Below, piece after piece: positions 50,462 through 58,700 of a DNA stretch of 64,000 nt. The stretch lies in NCBI RefSeq assembly GCF_014649855.1, contig NZ_BMTV01000011.1, positions 62,001-126,000 of the forward strand. Direction: 5' to 3'. Each line of letters starts with the position of its first letter. Positions within the stretch are counted from its first letter, which is position 1. Under the pieces are notes generated by a model, which searched no databases, had not been told where the DNA came from, and saw only the letters and a list, made by a program, of their open reading frames with translations. Both the position numbers and the translations under genes were made by a program. This DNA comes from Streptomyces roseolus. GTDB taxonomy: Bacteria > Actinomycetota > Actinomycetes > Streptomycetales > Streptomycetaceae.

Positions 50462-51477
50462 CCGCCCTCGCACAGACAGGACGCACCGTGGCCTCCAACC
50501 CCCTGCCCCGTCCCCTCGTCGCCTCGCTGGTCGAGGAAGCCGTCCTGGCTCCGTCGATGCACAACTCCCAGCCCTGGCGCTTCACTCACCGCGAGGCGTC
50601 CGGCACCGTCGAGCTGTACGGCGACCCGTCCCGTGGCATGCCCCGCCAGGACCCCGACCACCGGGCCCTCCACCTCGGCTGCGGCGCCGCCCTGTTCGGT
50701 CTGCGGGTGGCCGCCGTGCACAGGGGGCTGTGTCCGGCGGTCCGGCTGCTGCCGGACCCCGGTGATCCGTGGCATCTCGCCGACGTCCGGTTCGACGGGC
50801 CCGAGGGCGTCGACGACGGACTGGACGTGCTCCACCCCGCCCTGCCCCGCCGGCACACCAGCCGCTTCCCCTTCACCGAGGAGCGCATACCGCCCGAGCT
50901 GTTCGACGGCCTCCGTGCCGCCGCCCTGCTCGAGGGCTGCCGTCTGACCGTCCCCGGCGAGTGGCACACCGACACCGTGATGGGGCTCGTCCACGCCTCC
51001 GCGCTGTACGAGGCGGCGGACGACGCCGTACGGGCGGAGATCGCCTCCTGGACGCGTACGGGCGCGGCCGGAGAGGCGTCGCACCGCGACGGGGTGCCCG
51101 CCTACGCCTTCGGTCCGCGGCAGTACGACGTGACCTCGCCCGTCAGGGACTTCGGCGCCCGGGGCCGGGTGACCGGCCGTCCGTCGGCGCGCTTCGAGAA
51201 GACACCGCAGATCGCCCTGCTCGGCACCGCCGAGGACACCCCTGAGGCGTGGCTCCGGGCGGGGCAGGCGACGCACCGGGTGCTGCTCCAGGCCACCCTC
51301 GACGGGCTGGCCACCTCCCCCGTGTCCCAACCCCTCGAATGGCCGGAACTGCGCTTCGACGCACGGGACCCGCTCTCGGCCGTCGGCTACGTCCAGATGG
51401 TGTTCCGTCTGGGGTACGGACCGGTGGGCCGGGCGACGCCCCGCCGGCCCGCCTGCGAGGTGCTCGCCTTCGGCTGA
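50458..51477 (+). CDS. Acg-like nitroreductase family protein
   Basis: 339 aa. N-terminal AVLAPSMHNSQPWRF is typical of the flavin-binding nitroreductases of the Acg (Rv2032)/Rv3131 type. MPRQDPDHRALHLGCGAALF and HTSRFPFTEERIPPEL follow, with FQVxFRxGYGP-like sequence (QMVFRLGYGP) at the end. Acg-family members bind FMN but lack ordinary nitroreductase activity and belong to the DosR regulon. Coupled by ATGA to the CBS-BON gene. Confidence 0.88.
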   Translation: MTALAQTGRTVASNPLPRPLVASLVEEAVLAPSMHNSQPWRFTHREASGTVELYGDPSRGMPRQDPDHRALHLGCGAALFGLRVAAVHRGLCPAVRLLPDPGDPWHLADVRFDGPEGVDDGLDVLHPALPRRHTSRFPFTEERIPPELFDGLRAAALLEGCRLTVPGEWHTDTVMGLVHASALYEAADDAVRAEIASWTRTGAAGEASHRDGVPAYAFGPRQYDVTSPVRDFGARGRVTGRPSARFEKTPQIALLGTAEDTPEAWLRAGQATHRVLLQATLDGLATSPVSQPLEWPELRFDARDPLSAVGYVQMVFRLGYGPVGRATPRRPACEVLAFG

Positions 51478-51489
51478 GCGCCCGCGCCC

Positions 51490-52569
51490 TCACAGCGGGA
51501 ACCACCGTTCCTCGCCGGGCGGGACGGTGAACCTCCGGTCTCCGGGGAGGACGAGGGCAAGGGGGGCTCCGGGTCCGGCGGGGACCCGCGCTCCCAGTCG
51601 GCCGGGCAGCACGCGTAGGCGTACGCCGCGGTGCCCGCCGCAGCAGAGGGCGAAGGCGAACCGGGGCAGCTGCCGCAGGGACACCGGCGCCACCCGCAGG
51701 CCGTCCGGGCCCCCCTCCAGGCCGGTGATCCCGCGTTCGACCAGGTCGATCGTGCCGGCCATCGCCCCGAGGTGGATGCCCTCACCGGTCGTGCCGCCCT
51801 GGACGTCCGCCACGTCGGAGAGCAGGGCCTCCTCGCAGTACCGCCAGTCTCCGGCGCCCTTCAGCCGGGCGAGCACCCAGCCGTGGACGAGGCTGCTGAG
51901 GGTCGAACCGTGGCTGGTACGGCGCAGGTAGTAGTCCACCGTGGCCCGCCAGGTCTCGTCGTCCAGCCGGTGCCCGAGCCGCGCGAACAGGGCCGACAGC
52001 TCCTCGGGCCGGAAGTGGTGGTAGCGCTCGACGCCGGTGTTGGCCACGTCGCCGTCGAGGACGGACTCGACCTCGATCTCGCCGCTCCAGCCGTAGGCGT
52101 GGAAGGTGGTGCGCTGGGCGGCGAGCCCGGGATCTCCCATGTGGACGAGGCGGGTGTGTCCGACGCGCGGTCCGCGCCCTCGGATGTCCTGGAAGTACAG
52201 GCTGCGGTGCAGGATGCCTCGCCGCAGGTCGAGCCGGACGGCGTAGTGCCGCAGCTCGTCGGAGTCGGGGGTGAGCCACTCCCCCGCCGGCTCGTCCTCC
52301 GGCAGGCACCGGTAGCGCAGCAGGGTCCAGTTCGGGAGGTTGACGAGGTCCTCGTTCTCGACCGCCCGGCCGTCGACGAGCGAGGTGCGCCGGTCGTAGC
52401 AGCCCGCGAGGTAGGTGCCCGGGTAGTGCGTGGTGTCGGCGGCGCACTCGGGCGTGGAGCCCCGGGTGGCGAACCGGCCGTTCCCGAGGGCGCAGAGGGC
52501 CTCCACCAGACGCTCGTGCCCCGGCACGTAGACGTCGTAGCCCCAGGTCCAGCCCGACCCCGAGTTCAC
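51490..52569 (-). CDS. GH65-like protein lacking the catalytic core
   Basis: 359 aa from GTG 52569 (GTGA overlap with the HAD gene). The first 200 residues are the GH65 N-terminal beta-domain (WTWGYDVYVPGHERLVEALC, GNGRFATRGSTPE, DLVNLPNWTLLRYR). After GVERY the sequence jumps to the far end of the (alpha/alpha)6 barrel (FRPEELSALFARLGHRLDDE, RTSHGSTLSSLVHGWVLARL, GGTTGEGIHLGAMAGTIDLV). Family members are about 780 aa; roughly 400 residues with the catalytic Glu are missing in frame. It therefore should not phosphorylyse disaccharides, but might still bind sugar. Confidence 0.82.
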   Translation of the reverse strand: MNSGSGWTWGYDVYVPGHERLVEALCALGNGRFATRGSTPECAADTTHYPGTYLAGCYDRRTSLVDGRAVENEDLVNLPNWTLLRYRCLPEDEPAGEWLTPDSDELRHYAVRLDLRRGILHRSLYFQDIRGRGPRVGHTRLVHMGDPGLAAQRTTFHAYGWSGEIEVESVLDGDVANTGVERYHHFRPEELSALFARLGHRLDDETWRATVDYYLRRTSHGSTLSSLVHGWVLARLKGAGDWRYCEEALLSDVADVQGGTTGEGIHLGAMAGTIDLVERGITGLEGGPDGLRVAPVSLRQLPRFAFALCCGGHRGVRLRVLPGRLGARVPAGPGAPLALVLPGDRRFTVPPGEERWFPL

Positions 52570-53342
52570 GGCTCCGCTCCCCACACCGCCTCCACGCACT
52601 CCATGAGGTCGGTGGTGACGAGGTGGGCGCCCTGTTCGCGGAGGGCGCCGGTGGTGTGCCGGTCCGGGGTGCGGTCGACACCGACGACGAGGCCGAAGCG
52701 TCCGCGGCGGCCCGCCAGGACGCCGGCGAGGGCGTCCTCGACGACCGCGCAGTCCCGGGGGCGGACGCCGAGGGCGTGGGCCGCGTGGAGGAAGAGCGCG
52801 GGGTCCGGTTTGCCGGGCAGTCCGAGCCGGGCGGCTTCCTCGCCGTCCACGACGGTGCGGAGGAGCGGGTCGAATCCGCCGGCGGCGAGCAGTGCGCGGG
52901 CGTGCCGGGAGGCGGAGACCGCCGCGCACGGTACGCGGAGGTCGCGCAGGGCGGTCAGCGCCCGTACGGCGTCGTCGAAGGCGACCACCGGCTCGGTGCG
53001 CAGGGCGCCCTGGAACGCCTGTTCCTTGCGCGCGGCCACGGCCCGGATCGTGTCGCGCCCGGGGCGGTCGTCGGGCGTTCCGGGCGGCAGGCGGATGCCT
53101 CGGGCGGTCAGGAACGCCTCGGCGCCGTCGTAGCGGGACCGGCCGTCGACATACGTGCGGTAGTCGGCGTCCGTGTCGAACGGCTCCTGCCGTGCCGCCC
53201 CGTCCGCCCGCCCCGCGAGGCAGGCGTCGAAGGCCGTCCTCCACGCCGCCGCGTGGACGGCGGTGGAGTCGATCAGCACGCCGTCGGTGTCGAGGACGAC
53301 GGCGCGCGGCGGCGCGGAGCAGGTGGGAAGACGGCCGTTCAT
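52566..53342 (-). CDS. HAD-family beta-phosphoglucomutase-like hydrolase
   Basis: 258 aa, ATG overlapping the ADH stop (ATGA). AVVLDTDGVLIDSTAVHAAA (DxD nucleophile), RSRYDGAEAFLTARGIRLP, AAVSASRHARALLAAGG, LGLPGKPDPALFLHAAHALG, and CAVVEDALAGVLAGRRGRFG. Genes of this type normally precede a GH65 disaccharide phosphorylase (as in Rv3400-Rv3401) and convert beta-glucose 1-phosphate to glucose 6-phosphate. Here the GH65 partner is gutted, so its role may have changed. Confidence 0.88.
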   Translation of the reverse strand: MNGRLPTCSAPPRAVVLDTDGVLIDSTAVHAAAWRTAFDACLAGRADGAARQEPFDTDADYRTYVDGRSRYDGAEAFLTARGIRLPPGTPDDRPGRDTIRAVAARKEQAFQGALRTEPVVAFDDAVRALTALRDLRVPCAAVSASRHARALLAAGGFDPLLRTVVDGEEAARLGLPGKPDPALFLHAAHALGVRPRDCAVVEDALAGVLAGRRGRFGLVVGVDRTPDRHTTGALREQGAHLVTTDLMECVEAVWGAEP

Positions 53343-54412
53343 CCGGCTCCCGCGGCCTGGACGGACGTGTGCTGCGGTCCGCCGAGCGCGACCTTGATCG
53401 CCCCGGTCTCGGCGGCACGGCCGAAGACGTCGTACGCCTCTTCCATCTGCCCCAGTTCGAAGCGGTGGGTGACCAGTCCGGATACCGGGAGCCGGCCGGC
53501 GGCCATCATGCGCAGCAGCATCGGCGTCGAGGAGGTGTCGACGAGGCCGGTGGTGAGGGTGACGTCCTTGATCCACAGGTCTTCGAGGTGGAGGGCGGCG
53601 GGCTTTCCGTGGACTCCTATGTTGGCGACCCGCCCGCCGGGGCGGACCATGCGGGTGCACATCTCGAAGGTCTCCGGGACGCCCACCGCTTCCATGACGA
53701 CGTCGGCGCCGAGGCCGTCGGTCAGGTCGGCGACGAGCTGTTCCGGTCCCTCGTCGGCCGTGGCGGTGGCGTCGGCGCCGAGGCGGCGGGCGGCGGCGAG
53801 ACGGGAGTCGGCCAGGTCGACGGCGATGATCCGGCCGGGGCTGTAGAGGCGTGCGGTGATGATCGCGGCGAGGCCGATGGGCCCCGCGCCGACCACGACG
53901 ACCGTGTCGCCCGGCCGGACGCCGCCGTTGAGGACGCCGACCTCGTACGCGGTGGGGAAGATGTCGGCGAGGAGCACCGCGTCGAAGCTGTCGACCGCGC
54001 TCGGCAGCGGGTGGACGGAGAGGTCGGCGAAGGGCACGCGAACGTACTCGGCCTGCGTCCCGTCGATCAGGTGGCCCAGCACCCACCCGCCGCCGCCCCC
54101 GCACTGCCCGTAGCGCCGCTCGCGGCAGAAGGAACAACGGCCGCACGAGGAGATGCAGGAGACGAGGACACGGTCGCCGGGCCGCACCGTGCGGACGTCG
54201 CCGCCCGTCTCGACCACCGTGCCCACCGCCTCGTGGCCGAGGACGCGGCCCGGTTCCACCTCGGGCACGTCCCCCTTGACGATGTGCAGGTCGGTCCCGC
54301 AGAGGGTGACGGCGTCGACGCGGACGATCGCGTCGGCGGCGTCCTCGACGGCGGGGTCGGGCACCTCCTGCCACGCCACCTCGCCCGTCCCCTGGAACAC
54401 GAGAGCCTTCAT
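53339..54412 (-). CDS. zinc-dependent alcohol dehydrogenase
   Basis: 357 aa. CGTDLHIVKGDVPEV, GHEAVGTVVETG, structural zinc loop CGRCSFCRERRYGQC, cofactor motif VVGAGPIGLAAI. It resembles the class of AdhB-like dehydrogenases found with USP and CBS genes in stress islands. It is 5' in the ADH-HAD-GH65 operon, with all junctions overlapping, and is divergent from the MBL gene across two OsdR-like boxes. Confidence 0.9.
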   Translation of the reverse strand: MKALVFQGTGEVAWQEVPDPAVEDAADAIVRVDAVTLCGTDLHIVKGDVPEVEPGRVLGHEAVGTVVETGGDVRTVRPGDRVLVSCISSCGRCSFCRERRYGQCGGGGGWVLGHLIDGTQAEYVRVPFADLSVHPLPSAVDSFDAVLLADIFPTAYEVGVLNGGVRPGDTVVVVGAGPIGLAAIITARLYSPGRIIAVDLADSRLAAARRLGADATATADEGPEQLVADLTDGLGADVVMEAVGVPETFEMCTRMVRPGGRVANIGVHGKPAALHLEDLWIKDVTLTTGLVDTSSTPMLLRMMAAGRLPVSGLVTHRFELGQMEEAYDVFGRAAETGAIKVALGGPQHTSVQAAGAG

Positions 54413-54495
54413 GACGGCCGCCTCCTCGTAGGGGCCCGCGGGTCTGGTCCGCGGACGTCACCGTCAGGCTGGCCCGTCGGCGGGCCCGTGCGCAT

Positions 54496-54531
54496 GGGCC
54501 GGTCGGTCCCCGCCAGGGGCCCTACGGGCCC
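54496..54531. promoter_or_regulatory. paired OsdR-like boxes between ADH and MBL operons
   Basis: GGGCCG-GTC-GGTCCC (54496-54510) and GGGCCC-TAC-GGGCCC (54517-54531), starts 21 bp apart. The pair ends 78 bp upstream of the MBL-fold gene, the same distance as at 49756-49835. It also lies 84 bp upstream of the ADH start. Confidence 0.55.
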
Positions 54532-54609
54532 ATGCCGCGCGGTCCCGGGCGGCGCGAGGGTGGACAGGGGCCGGCGAGGCCGGTCCCCGGGACGAAGGAG
54601 GACCCGCTC

Positions 54610-56037
54610 ATGCCCGAGGCAGCCCCGCATTCCGCTCCCTCCTCCCCGCGCCCCGCCCTGCTCTCGTTCCTGGGTGGCGTGGGGACGGTCACCGGCAGCA
54701 AGTTCCTCGTCGAGAGCGACCACGCCCGGGTCCTCGTCGACTGCGGTCTCTTCCAGGGATTCGCGAAACTGCGCCGGCGCAACTGGGACCGGTTCGCCCG
54801 TGACGCGGCCGATGTCCGCGCCGTGGTCGTCACCCACGCCCATCTGGACCACTGCGGTTACCTGCCGCGCCTGGTCCGGCAGGGCTTCCGCGGGCCGATC
54901 CTCGCGACCCCGCACACGGCCCGCCTCGCCGGGATCGTCCTGCGCGACAGCGCGCGCCTGCAGATGGAGGCGGCCCGGCACGCCGACGAGCACGGCTGGT
55001 CCAAGCACCGCCCGGCGAAGCCGCTGTACGACGAAACCGACGTGGACAAGACGCTGTCGTTCTTCGACCCCGTCCCCGCCGGGGAGGACGTGGAGCTCCT
55101 GCGCGGCACCCGGCTGACGCTCCACCACGGCGGCCACATCCTCGGCTCGGCCTGGGCCCGCCTCACTCTGGAGGACGGGCACACGCTGGCCGTCTCCGGC
55201 GACCTGGGGCGCCCCGGACACCCGCTGCTCCTGCCACCGGAGCCGTTCTCCGGCGCGGACACGCTGCTGGTGGAGTCGACGTACGGCGACCGCTACCACG
55301 ACCAGGACTCCGCCCGTCCGGAGTTCGCGGCGGTCGTGGCGCGGACCCTCTCCCGGAACGGGACGGTGGTGATCCCCGCCTTCGCCATCGACCGGACCGA
55401 GGTCGTCCTGCACGAGCTGACCCGGCTGCGCGAGACGGGCGTGCTGCCCCCGTCGGTACCCGTCTACGTGGACAGCCCGATGGCGCTGGCCGCCCTCGAC
55501 GTCTACCGCGACGCCGTGCGCGAGCGCTCCCCCGAGCTGCGCCCCGAGATCCTGGCGCGGGGGGAGGCCGCGCTGAGCCCCGCCCCGTTCCTCGCCGCCC
55601 GGACCGTGCGGGAGTCCATCGACATCAACAGCGTGCACGGACCCGCCGTCATCGTGTCTTCGGCCGGCATGGCCACCGGTGGCCGCGTCCTGCACCACCT
55701 GCGCCGGCTCCTGCCCGACCCGCGCAACGCCGTCGTCGTGGTCGGCTTCGCCGCCGCCGGTACCCGGGCCCGGGACCTGGTGGACGGAGCCCGCGCGCTG
55801 AAGATGTTCGGCGAGTACGTGCCCGTACGGGCCGAGGTCGCCGACGTACCCCACTTCTCCGCCCACGCCGACGCGGCACAGGTCGTCGACTGGCTCCGGG
55901 GCGCGCCCGCCCCGCACACCACCTACGTCGTGCACGGCGAACCGGCCGCCTCCGAAGCGCTCCGCGACCGGCTCGACCGCGAACTGGGCTGGACGGCCGT
56001 CGTGCCCCGCTCCGGCGAGGCCGTCCTGGTCCGCTGA
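54610..56037 (+). CDS. MBL-fold beta-CASP ribonuclease-like protein
   Basis: 475 aa from ATG 54610 (GAAGGAGG upstream). Zinc motif THAHLDH (His76, His78, Asp80, His81), further ligands in LTLHHGGHILGSA and AVSGDLG. The beta-CASP cap has VESTYGDRYH, VYVDSPMALAALDVY, VIVSSAGMATGGRVLHHL, and the C-terminal VPHFSAHADAAQ. This is the CPSF/RNase-J superfamily form seen in bacteria and archaea. It probably cleaves RNA; in this setting perhaps during dormancy (inference). Confidence 0.9.
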   Translation: MPEAAPHSAPSSPRPALLSFLGGVGTVTGSKFLVESDHARVLVDCGLFQGFAKLRRRNWDRFARDAADVRAVVVTHAHLDHCGYLPRLVRQGFRGPILATPHTARLAGIVLRDSARLQMEAARHADEHGWSKHRPAKPLYDETDVDKTLSFFDPVPAGEDVELLRGTRLTLHHGGHILGSAWARLTLEDGHTLAVSGDLGRPGHPLLLPPEPFSGADTLLVESTYGDRYHDQDSARPEFAAVVARTLSRNGTVVIPAFAIDRTEVVLHELTRLRETGVLPPSVPVYVDSPMALAALDVYRDAVRERSPELRPEILARGEAALSPAPFLAARTVRESIDINSVHGPAVIVSSAGMATGGRVLHHLRRLLPDPRNAVVVVGFAAAGTRARDLVDGARALKMFGEYVPVRAEVADVPHFSAHADAAQVVDWLRGAPAPHTTYVVHGEPAASEALRDRLDRELGWTAVVPRSGEAVLVR

Positions 56038-56040
56038 GAC

Positions 56041-56076
56041 GGGCCCTTCGGCCCCACCGTCGGACCCTCGCGGCCC
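56041..56076. promoter_or_regulatory. paired OsdR-like boxes before the cNMP-binding protein
   Basis: GGGCCC-TTC-GGCCCC (56041-56055) and CGGACC-CTCG-CGGCCC (56061-56076), starts 20 bp apart, directly after the MBL stop and 54 bp upstream of the next start. Confidence 0.5.
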
Positions 56077-56130
56077 TGCCGCCCGACGCGAGCCCCGCCG
56101 GACCCTGGGAGGGAAGGGCTGGAGGACACC

Positions 56131-56601
56131 ATGACCACCACGCGGACCCTGCTGGACGAACTCCCCCCGAAGGCACGGGAACAGCTCCTGGAGCACTCCC
56201 GACCGGTCCGCTTCGAGGCCGGCACCCGGATCTTCCGTGAGCGGCAGCGGGCCGACCGCTTCTGGATCGTCCGAACGGGCCGCGTCGAGCTCGACACCCA
56301 TGTCCCCGGCCGCCGCGACGCCGTCGTGGACACCCTCGCCGGCGGCGCGCTCCTCGGCTGCTCCTGGATCGTCCCGCCCCACATCTGGCACCTCGGCGCC
56401 ACCGCGGTCACCGAGGTCCGCGCCCTGGAGTTCGACGCCCGGGCGGTACGGGAGCTCTGTGCCCGGGACCCGTCCGTCGGCGAGGCCGTGTTCGCGTGCG
56501 TCGCCGCCACGATGGCGCGCCGGCTGCCGGCGGTGCGGAGCCGCCTCCTCGAAGACCTCGCGCCGCACGCCGGCGCGGAAGCCTTGGCCTACGCCCGCTG
56601 A
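56131..56601 (+). CDS. cyclic nucleotide-binding domain protein without HTH
   Basis: 156 aa. One cNMP-type beta-roll (VRFEAGTRIFRERQRADRFW, IVRTGRVELDTHVPGRRDAV, LLGCSWIVPPH) and a short C-terminal helix. It lacks the DNA-binding helix-turn-helix of Crp/Fnr proteins and the usual GEx3Rx2SA phosphate loop, so ligand binding is doubtful. It lies 11 bp upstream of the CBS-BON gene in the same transcript. A role as a sensor partner is speculation. Confidence 0.82.
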   Translation: MTTTRTLLDELPPKAREQLLEHSRPVRFEAGTRIFRERQRADRFWIVRTGRVELDTHVPGRRDAVVDTLAGGALLGCSWIVPPHIWHLGATAVTEVRALEFDARAVRELCARDPSVGEAVFACVAATMARRLPAVRSRLLEDLAPHAGAEALAYAR

Positions 56602-56612
56602 AGGAGACCGCC

Positions 56613-57266
56613 ATGACCTCCCGGCCGTTCACCGTCGCCGACGTGATGACCAAGAAGGTCGTCGCCGTTCGCCCCGACACCCCGTTCAAGGAGATCGCCG
56701 CCGCCATGGAGCGCTGGAAGGTGACCGCGCTCCCCGTCCTGGAGGGCGAGGGCCGCGTCGTCGGCGTGGTGTCCGAGGCGGACCTGCTCCTCAAGGAGGA
56801 GTTCCACGACCACCGCCTCGGCATGATCGAGCAGCTGCGGCGGCACGACGCCACCGCGAAGGCCGGTTCCGACCGGGCGGCGGAGCTGATGACCGCTCCG
56901 GCCCTCACCATCGGCCCCGACGCGACCCTGTCACGGGCCGCCCGGCTCATGGCCACCCACCGGGTGAAGCGGCTGCCGGTCGTGGACGGGAACGGCGTGA
57001 TCCAGGGTGTCGTGAGCCGGTCCGATCTGCTCAAGGTGTTCCTCCGGCCGGACGAGGAGCTCGCCGACGAGATCCGCCGTGATGTGGTCGCGCACCTCTT
57101 CCCGCTCTCCCGGGACCGGATCGAGGTCCGCGTCGAGGCCGGTGTCGTGACCCTGACCGGCGACGTGCGCGACAGCACGCTCGTCCCGGTCGCGGAGCGC
57201 CTGGCCCGGGCCGTGGAGGGCGTGGTGGACGTACGGTGCGGCCTCACCCTCGCCGCCGGAGCGTGA
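56613..57266 (+). CDS. CBS-CBS-BON protein
   Basis: 217 aa from ATG 56613 (AAGGAG upstream). CBS pair: VADVMTKKVVAVRPDTPFKE with VTALPVLEGEGRVVGVVSEA, and AAELMTAPALTIGPDATLSR with VKRLPVVDGNGVIQGVVSRS. BON domain at about 160-215 (RVEAGVVTLTGDVRDSTLVP, AVEGVVDVRCG). Nucleotide-sensing stress protein, parallel to the one at 49835-50461. The BON remnant at 42515-42662 is a third relative. Confidence 0.9.
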   Translation: MTSRPFTVADVMTKKVVAVRPDTPFKEIAAAMERWKVTALPVLEGEGRVVGVVSEADLLLKEEFHDHRLGMIEQLRRHDATAKAGSDRAAELMTAPALTIGPDATLSRAARLMATHRVKRLPVVDGNGVIQGVVSRSDLLKVFLRPDEELADEIRRDVVAHLFPLSRDRIEVRVEAGVVTLTGDVRDSTLVPVAERLARAVEGVVDVRCGLTLAAGA

Positions 57267-57319
57267 GACCGGTGTCCCGTCCCCGTGCGGGGCGCCGTCC
57301 GGCCGCGCATGCTCGAAGC

Positions 57320-57562
57320 ATGTCCGAGGTGACGACCACCGACCTGTACGACGTCACCATGGCGCTCCCGTACCTGCGGGCGCCTGCCACGTTCAGCCTG
57401 TGCGTGCGAGATCTGCCACCGGGCCGGAGATCCCTGGTGGTCGCCGGTCCGGAACCGGCCCTCGGCCACCTCGCCCGGATACGGGCCGACGTCGCGGACA
57501 TCGAGGTCTTCGCCTGCGTCGTCCGGCGCCTCCTCACCGGCCGGACGGAAACGGGTTCGTAG
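57320..57562 (+). pseudogene. nicotinate phosphoribosyltransferase, N-terminal fragment only
   Basis: 80 codons. STTDLY-type start (MSEVTTTDLYDVTMALPYLR) and ATFSLCVRDLPPGRRSLVVA match the N-terminus of nicotinate phosphoribosyltransferase, whose full length is about 430 aa. A short deletion follows YLR. The rest of the enzyme, including the phosphate-binding barrel, is gone. In M. tuberculosis the PncB2 gene (Rv0573c) is a DosR regulon member, consistent with this island. Confidence 0.75.
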
Positions 57563-57687
57563 GACATGCGCGGCGGAGCGGGCCCGGAACCGCGACGGAG
57601 ATCACGCGGAGAGCACCTGCGCGGCAGGGCGGGCGGCCCGTGCGGCCGGGGCGGAGTGCTCCCGTCCCGGCCGGGAAGCGGTTCACC

Positions 57688-58626
57688 ATGACGTGGCTCG
57701 TGACGCCGTTGGGCGTTCTCCTGGTGTTGCTCGTCCTCCGGGACGTCTTCCACACGCTCTGGCATCCGACCCGCCACGGCGGTCTCAGCAGAGTGGTGAT
57801 GCGGGCGGTGTGGCGGCTGTCGGCACACCGCGGCACGCGGTGGCGCCCGGCCGGGCTGGCCGGCCCGCTCGGCATGGTGGCGGTGGTCGCCGTCTGGGCG
57901 CTGACGGTGGCCGTGGGATGGGCGCTCGTCTACTGGCCCCGCATGCCGGAGGACTTCTCCTACGCGCCCGGGCTCACGCCGTCCGAGCACGCCGGCCCGC
58001 TGGACGCCCTGTACCTCTCCCTGGTCACCCTGGCCACGCTCGGCCTCGGCGACATCGCCCCGACCCCGGGGTGGCTGCGGGTGCTGGCGCCCCTGGAGGC
58101 CCTGGTGGGCTTCGTGCTCCTGTCGGCCACGGTCGCGTGGCTCCTCGGCATCTACCCCGCCCTCGCCCGCCGCAGGACGCTGGCCCTGCGGCTGTCCCAC
58201 GTGCGCCGCGGCCGGGTCACCGTCCGGGCACTCGACTCCGACGGCGGGGCGGCGCTCCTCGACGGGCTCGCCGCCGGCCTGTCCACCGCCACCGTCGACT
58301 TCATGCAGTACGCCGAGTCGTACTACTTCCACGACGCCGACGAGCGCACGTCCCTCCCCCGGCAGCTCGGATACGCCCTCGGCCTCGCCGACGGCGCCGA
58401 CGAGGCGCGCCACCCGGACGTCCGGCTCTCCGCGTCGGTGCTGCGCAAGGCCCTCGACGACCTGGCGGCCGTGCTCGACGAACGCTTCCTGCTCACGGGC
58501 GAGGGGACGGAGGGGGTCTTCGCGGCCTACGCGGAGGACCACGGGCACGCGTGGGGGCCGGACGGCCCTCCCCCGGGCGGCGGGCACGGAGGACCCTGGG
58601 AAACGGGGACACCACAGGAGAGGTGA
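57688..58626 (+). CDS. potassium-channel-like membrane protein with unusual filter
   Basis: 312 aa from ATG 57688. Hydrophobic helix at the N-terminus, a second helix (MVAVVAVWALTVAVGWALVY), a pore loop TLATLGLGDIAP and a third helix (ALVGFVLLSATVAWLLGIY). The layout is that of a two-helix channel, but the filter reads TLGLGD instead of TVGYGD. The C-terminal 160 residues are soluble and helical. Ion selectivity cannot be predicted. Located 62 bp before the DUF4389 gene. Confidence 0.82.
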   Translation: MTWLVTPLGVLLVLLVLRDVFHTLWHPTRHGGLSRVVMRAVWRLSAHRGTRWRPAGLAGPLGMVAVVAVWALTVAVGWALVYWPRMPEDFSYAPGLTPSEHAGPLDALYLSLVTLATLGLGDIAPTPGWLRVLAPLEALVGFVLLSATVAWLLGIYPALARRRTLALRLSHVRRGRVTVRALDSDGGAALLDGLAAGLSTATVDFMQYAESYYFHDADERTSLPRQLGYALGLADGADEARHPDVRLSASVLRKALDDLAAVLDERFLLTGEGTEGVFAAYAEDHGHAWGPDGPPPGGGHGGPWETGTPQER

Positions 58627-58700
58627 CCAGCCATGAGGCACCGAAACGCCGTCGACCGCATCCGATACCGGGACCGGGCCGGAGCGAGGAGGTGACGGTC

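Noticed and set aside
54431..54447. A further GGGCCC-type palindrome near the ADH start (GGGCCCGCGGGTCTG)
   Set aside because: Only one half-site is good and it lies about 20 bp from the start codon, so it may be chance in GC-rich DNA.
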